Part shown: piece by piece, positions 1-11,386 of the stretch
How positions within the stretch are numbered: the stretch's first letter is position 1
Layout: the number at the start of each line of letters is the position of its first letter
Assembly (NCBI GenBank): GCA_024180945.1
Contig: JAKSGN010000005.1
Coordinates: 2,852,001-2,916,000 of the forward strand
Source of the DNA: Macrophomina tecta
Taxonomy: Eukaryota; Ascomycota; Dothideomycetes; Botryosphaeriales; Botryosphaeriaceae
Length of the DNA stretch: 64,000 nucleotides
Reading direction: 5' to 3'
Program-made: the position numbers and the translations under genes
Notes under the pieces: model-generated
Database searches by the model: none
What the model was told of the DNA's origin: nothing
The model's input: only the letters and a program-made list of their open reading frames with translations

Positions 1-2123
1 GAATGCCGGCGTCCATGAATCTGCCTACCGATCGGGTTATAACCTTCGCCTGCCTTACTCGTATTTGCCGACAGAAGGGGGGCGAAGGAGGGACTGCTCA
101 GAGAGGCTGGTCGCAAACAGCAACAGAATTTCGCCGTTGGCGCCCGAAAGCGTATTAGGCATGTCAACTACTGCCGCGATTGCGTCGCTCACAGATAGAG
201 GCGCTCAGGCGTTGCGTTAAGCTTTTAGTGATCCAGAACACGGGAGGCGCTTTCTCTCGGCCGTTCTCTCGCTACGCCTCCATGAGCCTCCCGTGGGGTT
301 TGGCTACTGCGGCCCTGATGTCCAGGCAGGCGGCGTGGGCATCGGCCGAGGCGAGGCCGGTGTAACGCGTGATTGATGCCGCTGAGAAGGAATTGGACTG
401 GCCGGCGTGCCATCTTCGGCTGACACGAAGAAACAGAGACCCGCCGGGCTGGGTGTAACCAACGATCGAAAAGCAAGACGCGAGCTGAGGCCTGTGAGCA
501 CGGCGCAGCCACTCCATGGGGCAGGGTACGAGGTACCTGGGCTTGCCCTTTCTTCCCCGCAAAAGGCTGGGGTTTCAAGTGGTGCTGCAGGTCATGGTTG
601 GAGCAAGCACGGGTCATGCAGTCTCCCTGATCCTAGCTTTCCCCTTCACTTGCCAGACCGAGCGACTGATGAATTGAGTTGAGAAAATTCTGCTGTGCCG
701 CCGCTGACCGTCATCACGCCACACGCACATCTTCGACGACACAAAAATAATCCAATCTTGCGAGAGGGTGGGCGCGCGGTGGCAGTTATCTCGTTGATAG
801 CCACGAGGCGTCTGCCGGCGGAAAAGCGCGGACAGAACAAAACTGCCAACAGAAACTGACGAGCTTGAGGCCCGGGCGGCGGGTGAGGGGGGCTGGATGA
901 GAATTGGGAAACGAGATGATGGGGTTGGTCGAGTCGTGTGCCGCGGTCTCGAACGGTTGGCGAAGGAGGCTTGGGGTAGCGCCGGCGCAACTGCCCGCGT
1001 GCGGCAAAAGCTTCTTTGGCTGACGCTTGTCGCCCCGGCTAAGCCCTCTTAGCCAACTCTTGATCCAGCTTCGAGAAGCTCTCTGTGTCCTTCTCCGCCC
1101 TCAGCATCGCCGGCCTTCGCACCAGCCGTTGCACCGCAGGCCCCGACGCGTCGTGCCACGCAGCCAACCCTCATATGGTCGCTTACAACAGCTCCTACTG
1201 CAGGAATAGTGACGGCCGGGGAAAGGAGCCAATATACCTCTCACGCGGGATTTGCAGCCGATGGGATAATGCTCGTCGGCTGCCGGGACGATTGCACTCG
1301 CCGCCACTCCTCTGTCTTTGCGTCTCCTGACCCTGCCGGTTCCGATGGCGACGCAGCTGGTCAGGCTTGCGCGCCTCCCGGCCAAATGCATTCCTTCTCG
1401 AAGGATTGCAGCCGGCCCGTCGTGGCACAAGCAGCCAATTGTCCCGCAATTCCGTCATCCTTCAAACCCCCGTCGAAACAGAACGACCTGCCTAAGTAGG
1501 CCACCGCCTAGCCGAATCTTACTGGCACGCGGGGTGTCGCTGTGCGCTTTCCGCTTGCAGTTGTCAGCGCCAGAAGAGGTTGCCGTGTGGGATCTCGCTT
1601 GGCCGACCTGTCAATGCCGAGGGTGCTTCTTCGTGGCGCATGAACACGCACCGTCACGCCCAGGTGGGCGCACGCTGTTGGTCCCCGTATGCCTCAAATA
1701 CGAAGGCCGTGCAGGCTCCAGGCCTCGCTCTGCCCTCTGCCCGTCCGTTGACCTCGCGGACAGATGGTTTACATCGCGGCTGGAAAGCGTAGGGAGAAGC
1801 GTGAACAAGGCAGACATATCGAAAACCTACCGCATCCACAGCGTCAGTATGAGAAACGTGTTTTAGATCCAGTAAAGGTCCATCCAGTCATGACTCGATT
1901 GAGAAAAGCAGAATAACCGTTCCAAGTACATGCTCAGCAAACGCCTCTAGATCCAACCTGATTGCATGCATCCCCTCGCCCAGTCGTATTACAACAATCC
2001 GTAACCTCTTAACATTTACCCCCAAGACAAACTTTGCCCCTGCTTCTGCCAGCTTGCATCGCTTCAAGCAGGCATCAAGCCGCTCAGCTGGAGAGTGGCC
2101 GTGACTATACCTACCGCATGCTC
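1..2123. other. Intergenic region, no supported gene
   Basis: Only short overlapping open frames on both strands are seen, with Arg/Pro/Ser-rich low-quality translations and no recognisable motif. The last 100-200 bases before 2124 are presumably the 3' UTR of SNF4, which is transcribed towards this region. Nothing else can be supported here. Confidence 0.6.
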
Positions 2124-3556
2124 TCATGTAGGGACCTCATCACCCTCGCCTTCCAGAAGAACATACTCCAGGATGTCACTAAGCGTCAGGACACCCTTCA
2201 AGCGGTTGTTCTCATCAATCACTACCAAGCGGTGGACACGCGATTTGCGAACTGTGTCAAAGATGGTATCGAGATGGTCATGCATGGAGCACGTGTAAAT
2301 ACCCGCGAAATCCTGGTCTTGTTAGCAACGCCAGGATCATCTGACAGAAAGGCAAAGTACTAACATCGTTTCGTTTGAGGAGGGCTTCGCCGACGGTGAG
2401 GTTGAGGTCGTCGTAGACTCCACCTTTGATGAGTGTAATGACATCAACCGCCTCGAAGACGTTGATGACGACGCCTATTCGGGTCAGCTAGCCACACAGC
2501 AACAATACAAGATTCGCTGCTGACCGTCTCTGTCCAAGATCGGAACACTGGAGATGCTCTTCCGAACAAGCATGTGGATGACATCCATGACAGGGGTATC
2601 CATGGAAGCAGTAGCCAAATTTTCGTATGACCCGACATTTATCTCCTTCAGGGGTTTTTTCAAGTTCTCCGTTTCCTTGACATTCACGGCGATGAACTTC
2701 AGGATACGGTACTGCGTGACGACACTGACAACCATGTGCCTCTGCGTCTCATCATCGATGTCTACGAGAGGTATCCTTCTGGCTCGCGACTCCAGCATTC
2801 GACGGCACGCCTCATACAGTGGTTTCTCGGGATGAATGGAGACGGTTTCGATGGGCGTGACGCCAAGGGCTTTCTCAATATCTACTGCTGCATCAGGCTT
2901 GGCCCTAGAACCGTATCTGAAAAGCAAGACATACCGCGCAAGTTGTTCAACCGAAATTGGTCGATCTGTGCCAGGGCGTCTGGATTGTGCCAGTAGTATT
3001 GGATGACATTGATGTAATCGGATGTCGTGAGCAGGCCGGCGAAGGTGGACGTCTTGGAGTCCCACAGAGGCGCGGATACGATTCCTATATTGTAACACGT
3101 TTCAGTTTCATGCTCTCCCTGCCTTGTACAAGGCGCGACGCACCATTTTGAATGAGGATGTTTAGGCTTTTCTTGACGAGCAATGCAGTGTCGAAGATGA
3201 TCAGGCGGAAGCTGACAGGAAGGACGTCGTAGCTGGTGCGGACTTTCAGGAAGGCTCGAATAGCGCGCTGGGGAGATATTCCACCGGCAGCAATTAGCTT
3301 GTGCTTCACCGCCTATGCCGCAGTGCGGTCAGGCATGGCTGCAGGGCTGCCTTTGACTCACCAGAGCTTCTATCTGTTCCTTGTCGACAGCTGTGAGGAC
3401 CTTCGAAGCTTGCGACGGGCGGGGTGCGGCTATGGGCCGAAGGTAGGAGGCCGGTGTGACGAAGGCCGGACCGTTGGGCGCCGGCGGGAGCTGCTCACTG
3501 GCAGGTGTGGGTGAAGACGTCCTTGCGGACTCTGCAGCCTCTGCTCCGGCGGACAT
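2124..3556 (-). CDS. SNF4: AMPK/SNF1 kinase gamma subunit, four CBS domains (Snf4)
   Basis: Regulatory gamma subunit of the SNF1/AMP-activated kinase complex. Its CBS (Bateman) pairs sense adenine nucleotides and control carbon-source derepression in cytosol and nucleus. Six exons join in phase: 3556-3362, 3267-3144, 3084-2935, 2881-2525, 2474-2365, 2312-2124, giving 374 aa. The N-terminal tail of about 55 residues is Pro/Ala-rich. Next come the family motif [20 protein letters not shown] (exon 1/2 joint), [20 protein letters not shown] (first CBS), [20 protein letters not shown] (second), [17 protein letters not shown] with [16 protein letters not shown] (third), and [20 protein letters not shown] with [17 protein letters not shown] (fourth, C-terminal). 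The length is near the family norm. The start is the only ATG upstream in frame with exon 1. One donor (2524) is GTCAGC, weaker than the others but the only choice that keeps phase. The next gene, a PP2C phosphatase, is in the same direction. Confidence 0.95.
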
Positions 3557-4244
3557 GGCGGCGACTCCGGGGACTCAGCCACATGGAGAGGTGCGCGATT
3601 GACGGGCTGGGGCTGCAGAGCGAGATTGCGGGTGGGCGAGGCGAAAGGGAAGGTCACGATAGAAAGTTACGGTGGTGAGGTCGCGGGCCCACCAGCCTGT
3701 GGGGTTGGCAACGATCTGCGACGGGGGGGTATCCTCCGCACTCACTATCGCAATCACGTGCAAATGACAACCTGTGTTTTCTGCTACGTACATACATCGA
3801 CGCCCATCCAATCACTTACGGCTGCCAGGCCAAGCATATGTCACTTTCAACGGTCAAGCGCCTGATTGCGCGGATCATCATGTGCGTGTTGCAGGCTGGT
3901 TAAGCTCTTGCCTCGTCCAACCCAATGCCTTATGCATAGGTTCTTCTGACTCGGGGGGAAAAGAAAAACACAGTTCGTACTAAGCTGCTGCGTCCTAAAC
4001 TGCAGAAAAAGCGAATGTAGCAATTCAATGATACATCTGCGATCAATCGCGTCATATGCGAACGCCAGCCAGCCTCATGCAAACAAAGCCAGAACCCCCT
4101 CTGTGCCGAACGCTCACGATCCGCAGCCCACAACAAACATAAAGCAAATCTTTCCCCTGAAATTATGTTGCCCGAAGCTCGTATCGCCGTTTACCATAGC
4201 ACTGCTCGCATTCCCTCGCATTTCGAGAACAGCTTCAAAAGCAC
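3557..4244. promoter_or_regulatory. SNF4 upstream region and PP2C 3' UTR
   Basis: This 688 bp gap separates two minus-strand genes in tandem. It must hold the SNF4 promoter and 5' UTR on the right-hand side of the SNF4 start and the 3' UTR of the phosphatase. No coding frame with family features and no clear TATA element is seen. Confidence 0.4.
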
Positions 4245-6046
4245 TCACTCCTGGTTCTTGTCCTTCTTGTTGTCCTTTCTCGCTGCTTTCAGTGCCTCTG
4301 GGTTAAGCTCTGGGCCTGGATCTGCCTCTTCTTCCTCCAGGATCATCTCGTTGCTGGCTTGCTCCAGATCCGACTCGCTCACATCGCCGAGGTTCCTCTT
4401 CGCTTGACCAACAATCGATTCAGTTTCACTCACGGCCCCTTTCTTGTGGAGTTCATCGCCATCTACACCGATGGATGACTCGTTTTGCCGTGCCAACAGA
4501 GCTTCGTTGTCAAATCGCACGATCATGCATGAGAGATTGTCAGTGGAGAAACGCGACAGAGCGTGATCAACGAGTGTCTTAGATGCTGCTTGCGGGTCTT
4601 TGATGTTGCGAACCAAATCCACCGCTTCTTGGTCAGAGCAGACGTCCCAGAGCTGGCCAATCGGTTAGAGTAATACTTTTCGCCAGGTGATTAGAAGGTA
4701 CTTACGCCGTCGCATGCAAGAATGATGAATTCATCCTGGTCGGGTTGTATGACTGTCTCTGTTGTGTATGGATGCCCCGTGACTAGATCCTTCATATATG
4801 CGTCACCCAAAGCACGAGTGACAGCCAGAACTCCGTTGACACGGTTGTTTAGAATGAGGCCTCCAGCATTCGCAATTCGTCTGCCCTCATTCTCGTCACT
4901 ACCTTTGTGATCGTATGACAAACGGAGTGCTCGTCCTTTGCGACATAACACAATGCGGGCATCACCAACGTTGGCAGTATATAAAACGCGTTGTCTTGAA
5001 GCAGCTTCGCGGAGCTTTGCCTCCGTAGCTGAAGGATCTCCCGGCTCAATTGGAGCGGGGACAGCCGGGTTCGCGTTTGGGTCCGCGGCGGCTGGATCGC
5101 GCGCTGCAGTAACATCCGCGTTACCTTCTTGCACTGCACGTGAAGACGCAGCTGCAGCAAGTGGAGCAATTGAGGAAGATCCGGTCGCTGAGTTTGAATT
5201 GGGCACTCTGTCTTCCCACCTCAATACGGCAATAACAGCCGTGCAGCCGCTATTCTTCAGGGGGAGCTTCTCCAATTGCTGATCGACGTTGGTGAAAGTC
5301 TGATCCAGTAGCTCCGGAATTGGAGTATTAGGCTGCTTCCGAATGGCGTCTTCGAGGAGCAGATGCAGCTTCTTGCCGCACCAATCTGCCGCGAAAGTGC
5401 CAGCATGTCCGTCGAAGATGGCAAAATAGCCGTTGTCAGTCTCGAGCACCGGCTGTTCAGAAATGTCAGACAGACTGGGCTTAGAGTCTTGCGTGGAGGT
5501 GGAGCCCTTGCGTTTGGAATGCTCAAGGGCAGGCTGAGGGGTGCTGAGGAAGTTGTAGAGGTAGGCGTGCGTATCTTCCATGGTTCTCCGGCACTTCTTG
5601 TTCTTGTCCTCCGTAACCCCGACGCGGAATGTTGAGTGTGGGCCCGGGAGGGAGTCACCGGCCGAATTGTTCTGCGAACCTTGGGGAACTCCAAGCGCCG
5701 GGTCGGTCTTGCTTAGCTTTTGGATTGGAGTCTGCATGGCCTTTTCCGTGTTAGACGACGTAGGTGACGAGCTCTGCAGGTGCAGCGACTGCTTCGCACT
5801 GTTGAGCATGTCTCTTGCGCGCGACACGCCACTGCTGCGTCGCTTCTTCTCGATGCTTGGACTAGCGTCGTCGGTGGATTTGCCGTTGGAGGGACTGCCT
5901 GCGCTGCTGGTTCGCTTCTCGCCAGCAGCGTTGGCATCGCTGGGAATGTCGATCGTGGGCTTGGGCGCGTCGGGGGCAGAATTGGCTTCGATGGCCGTGT
6001 CGTCTTCCTTGATGTCCTTTCCAGGCGCGGAAGAGCTGCCGAACAT
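4245..6046 (-). CDS. PP2C-family Ser/Thr protein phosphatase (Ptc1-like)
   Basis: Metal-dependent PPM/PP2C phosphatase. Yeast Ptc1 dampens the HOG and cell-wall MAP kinase pathways. Two exons (6046-4706 and 4652-4245, phase 0) give 582 aa. About 150 Ser/Pro-rich, probably disordered residues precede the catalytic domain. Metal-binding and structural motifs are intact: [10 protein letters not shown] (about 150), [11 protein letters not shown] (about 205), [16 protein letters not shown] (about 355), [14 protein letters not shown] (about 405), FIILACDG joined across the intron to [11 protein letters not shown], and [12 protein letters not shown] near the C-terminus. The C-terminal tail is acidic then Lys-rich. 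An Ala/Pro-rich insert of about 70 residues interrupts the catalytic domain between VLRWED and the [10 protein letters not shown] strand (residues about 282-350). The first ATG in this frame is MFGSSS at 6046, since an upstream TTG in frame is unlikely as a start. An additional upstream exon cannot be excluded. The match to Ptc1 rather than another Ptc is inferred from domain architecture. Confidence 0.9.
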
Positions 6047-7334
6047 CCTGTTCAACAGGCCTCCCTGGCTGGAGAAGCTCCTCCGCTTGCCGCCTGCCAG
6101 ATTGGATGTTGTGGGCGCACACGACTGAGCGCGGCAGGGCAGACGAGGTGCTGGCGGCGTTGGGCGGCGCGGGGCAGAGCGGGATTCGAGGGGCCGCGGG
6201 ACAGCGGTGCTTGGGCGTGAGGGCGCTTGGGCTCGATGTGAAGGGGGCGCGGTGTCTCAAGTGCGAGACCACAAGTTCGTCGCAGTGGGGGCGGGCGCTG
6301 GCGCTCTGCCGCACGCAGTCGGGCTGGGGTGGTGAGGGAGGAGCGCGGTGCGAGGTGTGAGGCGTGAGCGAAGACTTGAGGCTGCAGCAAGCGGGAGGCT
6401 GGGGATATGCCGTGCACAAGGCGTCGAGATGGAGTACCCACTGATCCGCGGCGGGGCTGATTTGAGCAGAGGATGCGCGCAGGAGACAGAGTGCTGGCGG
6501 CAGGCGCAGCAGAGGTTGCGGCGGGCCAGCAACGGACGAGGGCGAGCGGGGGCGGATCAATGACGACGCGCAAAGCCGAGCAGATTGTTCGGGCAGAATG
6601 CTAGCTACTAGTCGCAGGCGCTCTCCCAGCACTGCACTGGACCTGGCAGGCCGGTGGAGCTGGGCGCGACGCGGCGAGAAACGACCCTGAGCGGCATGGC
6701 CGGACCCGCTACGTCACTAGGTGTCAAAGAAGCGAATTGCGAAGTAGCTGTTCGCGTGCATTCGCGTCTCAGAAAGAACCCCCAAGCCCAAGACACACGC
6801 CTGTCTCAGCGCGTGCTGCCATTCCGCCCAGTGCGAGCACACGACAAGCACTGCCGCTGCAGCACGGCGGCGTTGGTGACCAGCCTTCCGCTCTGCCGCG
6901 CGGGCATTATCAAGCGGGCGTGGTCGGACAGCCCCACACCCGCAGCGCCTGTCCCTTGGCTCGAGAAAATGCCATGGCGCAATTGTGACTCCCTCCTATT
7001 TATGGACGCTTGAGTGATGGAATGCAGCCCTCTATGCGAAACCGTCTCCACCCCAGACATGCATGCCAGAAGATCTTCCAACCGTAAACATCAGAAAGGG
7101 TATGAAATTCGGCTTCTGAGACCTGATGCGGTCGCTTGTAGATATCTTGTTCTGCTTGACGCCGTTTGTCCAGGATAGCCATGCGTGCGCCCCAACGCCT
7201 GATCACCACCTACCACTGATCCGACGCCGCGACGGGGAGAAATAATTTCCGCCCGGTCCGACGGCCGCTGCCAGCTCCCCATCACGCATCCGCCAGCGCC
7301 GACCGGATGACCGCCAGCCTAAGCTCTCCGTAAA
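6047..7334. promoter_or_regulatory. Upstream region of PP2C gene and 3' UTR of VPS2
   Basis: A 1.3 kb gap between two minus-strand genes. The part next to 6047 should carry the phosphatase promoter and 5' UTR, and the end near 7334 the VPS2 3' UTR. The many open frames here are GC-rich shadows with Arg/Pro/Ser-heavy translation and no family motif. Confidence 0.4.
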
Positions 7335-8223
7335 TCATCGTCGCAAACTGTCGAGCCTTGCTTGCAAATCATCATCATCTGGATCTCCTCCGCCCACCGC
7401 CTGCGCGACCTTGCCTTCAGCGACACTCGACTTCTGCAAGCCAGTTGGCGTCTCGCCAAGCTGCACCAGGTGTTAATAGCTGCAAGACAGCACCAGTTTC
7501 TGCGTGAGGGTGACATACCGACTGGCCCAGATCCACTCCAATCTCGTCCAAGACCTGCTGCACGACCTCTTCGCCCTCTTCCTCGTCCTCAAGCCCGGTG
7601 ACATCGTCGATAGCATCATCCATCATCTCTTGTCTCTGGTCCATGATGTCGTTTTCCTTCTCGAACTCCATGGCTATTCTCTGGAGCGCCGGCAAGTTCA
7701 TTTGCCTGTTCATACTGCCCAACAGCGCCGTCGCGCCCTTCATCGACTGCATCATTTGCTCGTTACTGCGGACGGTCTGTGTACACGATAAGCGCGTGGT
7801 ACATGGCGTGTGTAATCTTGACATACTTGTATCCGTAGTGAAATGGCTTGTAGTTGGGTGCGCATCTGGTAGAACTTCTGAATGTATCTGGACAAGCCGG
7901 TCAGCAAATTGTGAAGCGGCATCGTCGTCTGTGGCATGCTATACCTCCTCGTCCTCACCAAGTCCTTCGCTTGAATGCGTAGAGGGCCCATCTGTCCATT
8001 CTTGGCACTCTTCTTTATATCTTGCACCAGCTTCTTCTCCTGATTCTCTAGTTTGACGCGCTCACGGTCGAGCTCGCGCTGGGTCTTCTCGAGCGCGCGC
8101 TGGTGCTTGCGCAGACGCTCCTGTGGCGTCATGCGCTTGCCAAACGCCCATTCCACGATCTGCACGGCGCGGTCAGTGCCTAATGTTCACGGCTGGCGCG
8201 GAGGAAGGGCGACGAACATTCAT
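7335..8223 (-). CDS. VPS2: ESCRT-III subunit Vps2 (CHMP2 family)
   Basis: ESCRT-III core subunit that polymerises with Vps24/Snf7 on endosomes to form multivesicular bodies and recruits Vps4. Five exons join in phase: 8223-8218 (6 nt, ATGAAT), 8159-7945, 7887-7827, 7776-7519, 7460-7335, giving 221 aa, the usual size. The start reads M-N then IVEWAFGKRMTPQERLRKHQ, the conserved basic amphipathic beginning of helix 1. It continues with ALEKTQRELDRERVKLENQE, YIQKFYQMRTQLQAISLRIQ, TVRSNEQMMQSMKGATALLG and an acidic helix with DQRQEMMDDAIDDVTG. The C-terminus DDDDLQARLDSLRR is a MIM1-type motif for the Vps4 MIT domain. The tiny first exon was chosen because the frame before IVEW has no ATG, whereas splicing from ATGAAT across a 58-nt intron restores the family N-terminus. 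Head-to-head with FZO1, 300 bp apart. Confidence 0.93.
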
Positions 8224-8523
8224 GATGGCGAGACGGCAAAGCGACCGGGTGCAGCACGACTTGAACGAGCGCACTCTTTTCGGAAGTGCCTTTGGCGAGA
8301 TGCAGCGCTTGTGCAGGCGACAGAGTGGGGGAGGAGACGTGGGAGAGCTGCAGCTCGGGTCCGGTCCGCGACCTTCTTGGCGAGCCGCAGGCCGGCTCGT
8401 GCTGAATTCTCGCATTGCCATTTCGACTTTCTCTCGTCACCACACGCTTTTCTACCTCGACTCGCGGCACCCTGCGCTTCGCGACATGCACAACCACGAT
8501 CCGCAGCTATACCTACGCTTGTG
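8224..8523. promoter_or_regulatory. Bidirectional VPS2/FZO1 intergenic promoter
   Basis: Only 300 bp separate the divergent starts of VPS2 (8223, -) and FZO1 (8524, +), so both promoters and 5' UTRs must lie here. The half nearest FZO1 (8420-8523) is C/T-rich with many cytosines, typical of filamentous-fungal 5' UTRs. An open frame runs through into FZO1 but its only upstream ATGs give no conserved sequence. Confidence 0.55.
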
Positions 8524-11386
8524 ATGGACCCCAACAAGCCCTCTGGCAGCGGCTATGCCTCGCCCTCGGGCAACTCGCATGGTCGCCACCCCGAATCCTA
8601 CCTTTCGCCCACCGCGTCACGCCGCCCTTCCTACATGACCGTCGGCACCGGCTCGGTCTCTGAGAGCGCTAGTCGCCTCGCCGCTATGCTTGACGATGAT
8701 TCTGGTTATGGCGGAAGCATCGCTGACACCAGCAGTGCGCGTTCCGGCTGGCACCCGGGCATCACGGAGGATCGACCAACACCCAGCCATACACCCGTCC
8801 TGCCCGGAGAGTCGAATCCCGCCTCTGAGCATGAGCGCCGAACTCTCGCTAGCCATATCCATCAGCTTTACTACAACCAGAACAGGACTGCCTTGGGCCG
8901 CTCCATCGGCCGGACCGTGGAAACATTGAAGAAGCTTCAGCAGATGAACTTGCAATGGCCGGCTCATTATCCCCAGGTCCAACGTGCCGATACTCCCGCA
9001 CCGATCTCAGGCCAGAACGAGCCCCGGCCTGGACTCCAACACACACAGTCCACTTGGGGCAACCACAGCGGCGTAGAACAAGATACGCCGAGTCGACCCA
9101 AACCCCTCAGGCGCGCTGGAACGTCGCTTGGAGAAGACACTACGATGGCTGAGTCAAGTTCAGCGGCGACTCAGAGGTCAGCGCCGGAGCCCCGCTTGGT
9201 CACGCCACAGTTGGCGCAAGAGTTCTCCGTCTTGAAGATCGATCTTAAGATGGGTGCCCTGTCGCAAACCGAACTAGTCCATTCTCTGGAAAAGGGCGCC
9301 ATCGCTCAGTTGTTGGACAACCAGATCAGCAAAAGCATTCGCCATCTGTACTCGCTAAGAGAGCGCATCGAAGACACGTCCAGCAAGGTGCTGGTAACTG
9401 GAGATCTCAATGCGGGCAAATCTACATTCTGCAATGCTTTGCTGAGGAGGAAAATATTGCCTGAGGATCAGCAGCCTTGCACGAGCATCTTCTGCGAGGT
9501 TCTGGATTCTAGAGAGAATGGTGGCCTTGAGGAAGTGCACGCAATTCCCATCGGATCGGTTTACAACAGGGATAATGAGGCGACTTATGACGTTTACACT
9601 CTCAAGCAGCTCGAAGATATTGTGACGGAGAACGAGCGTTACGCGTCTTGCAAGGTCTATGTCAAGGACATTCGAACAGTCGACGAGTCTCTCCTCAACA
9701 ATGGGGTGGTCGATATAGCCTTGATTGACGCCCCTGGACTCAACGCTGATTCCCTAAAGACCACGGCAGTTTTCGCCCGTCAGGAAGAGATCGATGTGGT
9801 GGTCTTTGTGGTCTCTGCAGCCAATCACTTCACTCTATCCGCTAAGGAGTTCATCTTCAATGCAGCAAGAGAAAAGGCCTATATGTTCATGGTAGTCAAT
9901 GGCTTCGACAACATTAGAGATAAGAAACGTTGTCAGGACCAGATCTTGAAACAGGTTGGAAAGATGAGCCCCGCGACGTACAAGGAGGCCTCTGAGCTTG
10001 TCCATTTCGTCACCAGCAGGTCGATTCCAGTCGCGCCTTTGGAGGTCACGAACGGTGGCGGTGGTTCTGGTTCCGGTTCAGGTGATGGTGGCCCTGGTGG
10101 AGATCCCGATAATGATGATGACAACGGCGACTTTGGCTCATCCGACAAGGGTAAAGGAAAAGAGAAAGAGAGGCTGCGAGACTTCGAGGAGCTCGAAGGG
10201 GCTTTGAGACGCTTCGTCTTGGAAAAGAGAGCGCGCTCAAAGTTGGCACCCGCCAAAACGTATCTCATGAATGTTCTCGCAGATCTGAACAACCTTGCCA
10301 CGGTCAACCGCGATGTTGCACAATCGGAGTTGGACCGTGTTACAAGTGAACTGAAGCAACTGGAGCCCGAATACGAGAAGTCCAAGAAATCCCGCGCTGA
10401 GGCGAGTGAAGATGCCGACCACACCATTGAGGAGACTGCAGCAGACGTATACGAATACACCAGGGATACCGTAACGACAACAATCTCTCGGGTTGCGGAA
10501 CATGATCTTGGCCTTGAATACCCAGGTCTATTCAATGCTTTCCAGTATGCAGAGGATATCAAGGCTGCCATGATCCAAGAGATCGCAGAGAGCGTATACA
10601 ACTGTGAAGATTACGCCCGAGATAAGACTGAGATCAGCTTCAGAAGAATCTCCAGTTTGGGCATACTCCACCTTGACAACGACTGGCCGCAGCTCACTTT
10701 CCACTCTGAAAAAATGTTCCGCAAGAGACGTGATGCGCTGTCTAGACAGGTCGACTTCGACGTTGAAGTCTGGGACTTTTTTGATTTGGCAGGTCTATGG
10801 GAACGACAAGAGAAGGTCGCCGGTACCAGTATGGCCGTCACCGTTGCTGGCGTCGTTGGTACCAGAATGGTCGGCGGGGTCAGCTGGGTTGATGGCGCAA
10901 TGGGTGCGATGAGAATCATGGGCTCGAACAATCTCCGCAGGATGCTTGTCCCTAGCCTCATCCTGGCTGGTATGTTGCTCACCTTAATCCACCACACCGT
11001 AGCTTTTACTGATGAAACCTATAGTTGGCCTTGGTATCTCGTACGCCTTGCAATCGATTCCTAAATCTCTTCCGCGTCGGCTCAGCACCAAACTTTCAGC
11101 ACAGCTAGACCTACTTGATTACACCCATGCTAATGCCTCGCGTATCAGCTCTGAGGCTCGCAAAGCTCTTAAGCACCCTGCACAGGAGCTTCGTGTGGGC
11201 CTGGAGCGAAGCGTCGAAAAGTTGCAGGTCAAGAGGGAGAAGGCGACCGAATTCAAGCGGGAGTCAGAGGTCGCTCGTAAGTACTTTGGAAACCTCGTTC
11301 GCGAGAGCCATGACATCAGGCACAGCGTCGAGCGCGTGGATCTCGAAGGTCCCGCCCCTGGTGTTGCTGCTGCATATGAGGGGTAA
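8524..11386 (+). CDS. FZO1: Mitofusin, outer-membrane fusion GTPase Fzo1
   Basis: Dynamin-related GTPase of the mitochondrial outer membrane that drives outer-membrane fusion. Two exons (8524-10969, 11025-11386; 55-nt intron) give 935 aa, close to the usual fungal length. The N-terminus of about 200 residues is Ser/Pro-rich. The GTPase domain shows G1 GDLNAGKS (293-300), a G2 Thr in QPCTSIFCEV, G3 DAPGL (402-406) and G4 NGFD (459-462). A Gly/Asp/Lys-rich low-complexity insert (about 511-560) precedes the first heptad-repeat helix. Two hydrophobic segments follow, at about 770-790 (SMAVTVAGVVGTRMVGG) and about 808-825 (LVPSLILA joined over the intron to VGLGISYAL), the tandem membrane anchor of Fzo1. 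The C-terminal coiled coil contains HPAQELRVGLERSVEKLQVK. The intron is placed by GTATGT...TATAG and phase, and it falls inside the second membrane segment. The start is the ATG (MDPNKPSGSG) that begins the fungal-type N-terminus. Confidence 0.95.

Noticed and set aside
1888..2126. 79-aa minus-strand frame after SNF4
   Set aside because: It overlaps the SNF4 stop in another frame and shows no conserved feature; most likely 3' UTR.
8053..8523. Upstream in-frame extension of FZO1
   Set aside because: The frame stays open upstream and includes an ATG at 8053, but the translation is Arg/Ser/Cys-rich and overlaps VPS2 exons on the other strand. ATG 8524 starts the family-like N-terminus.
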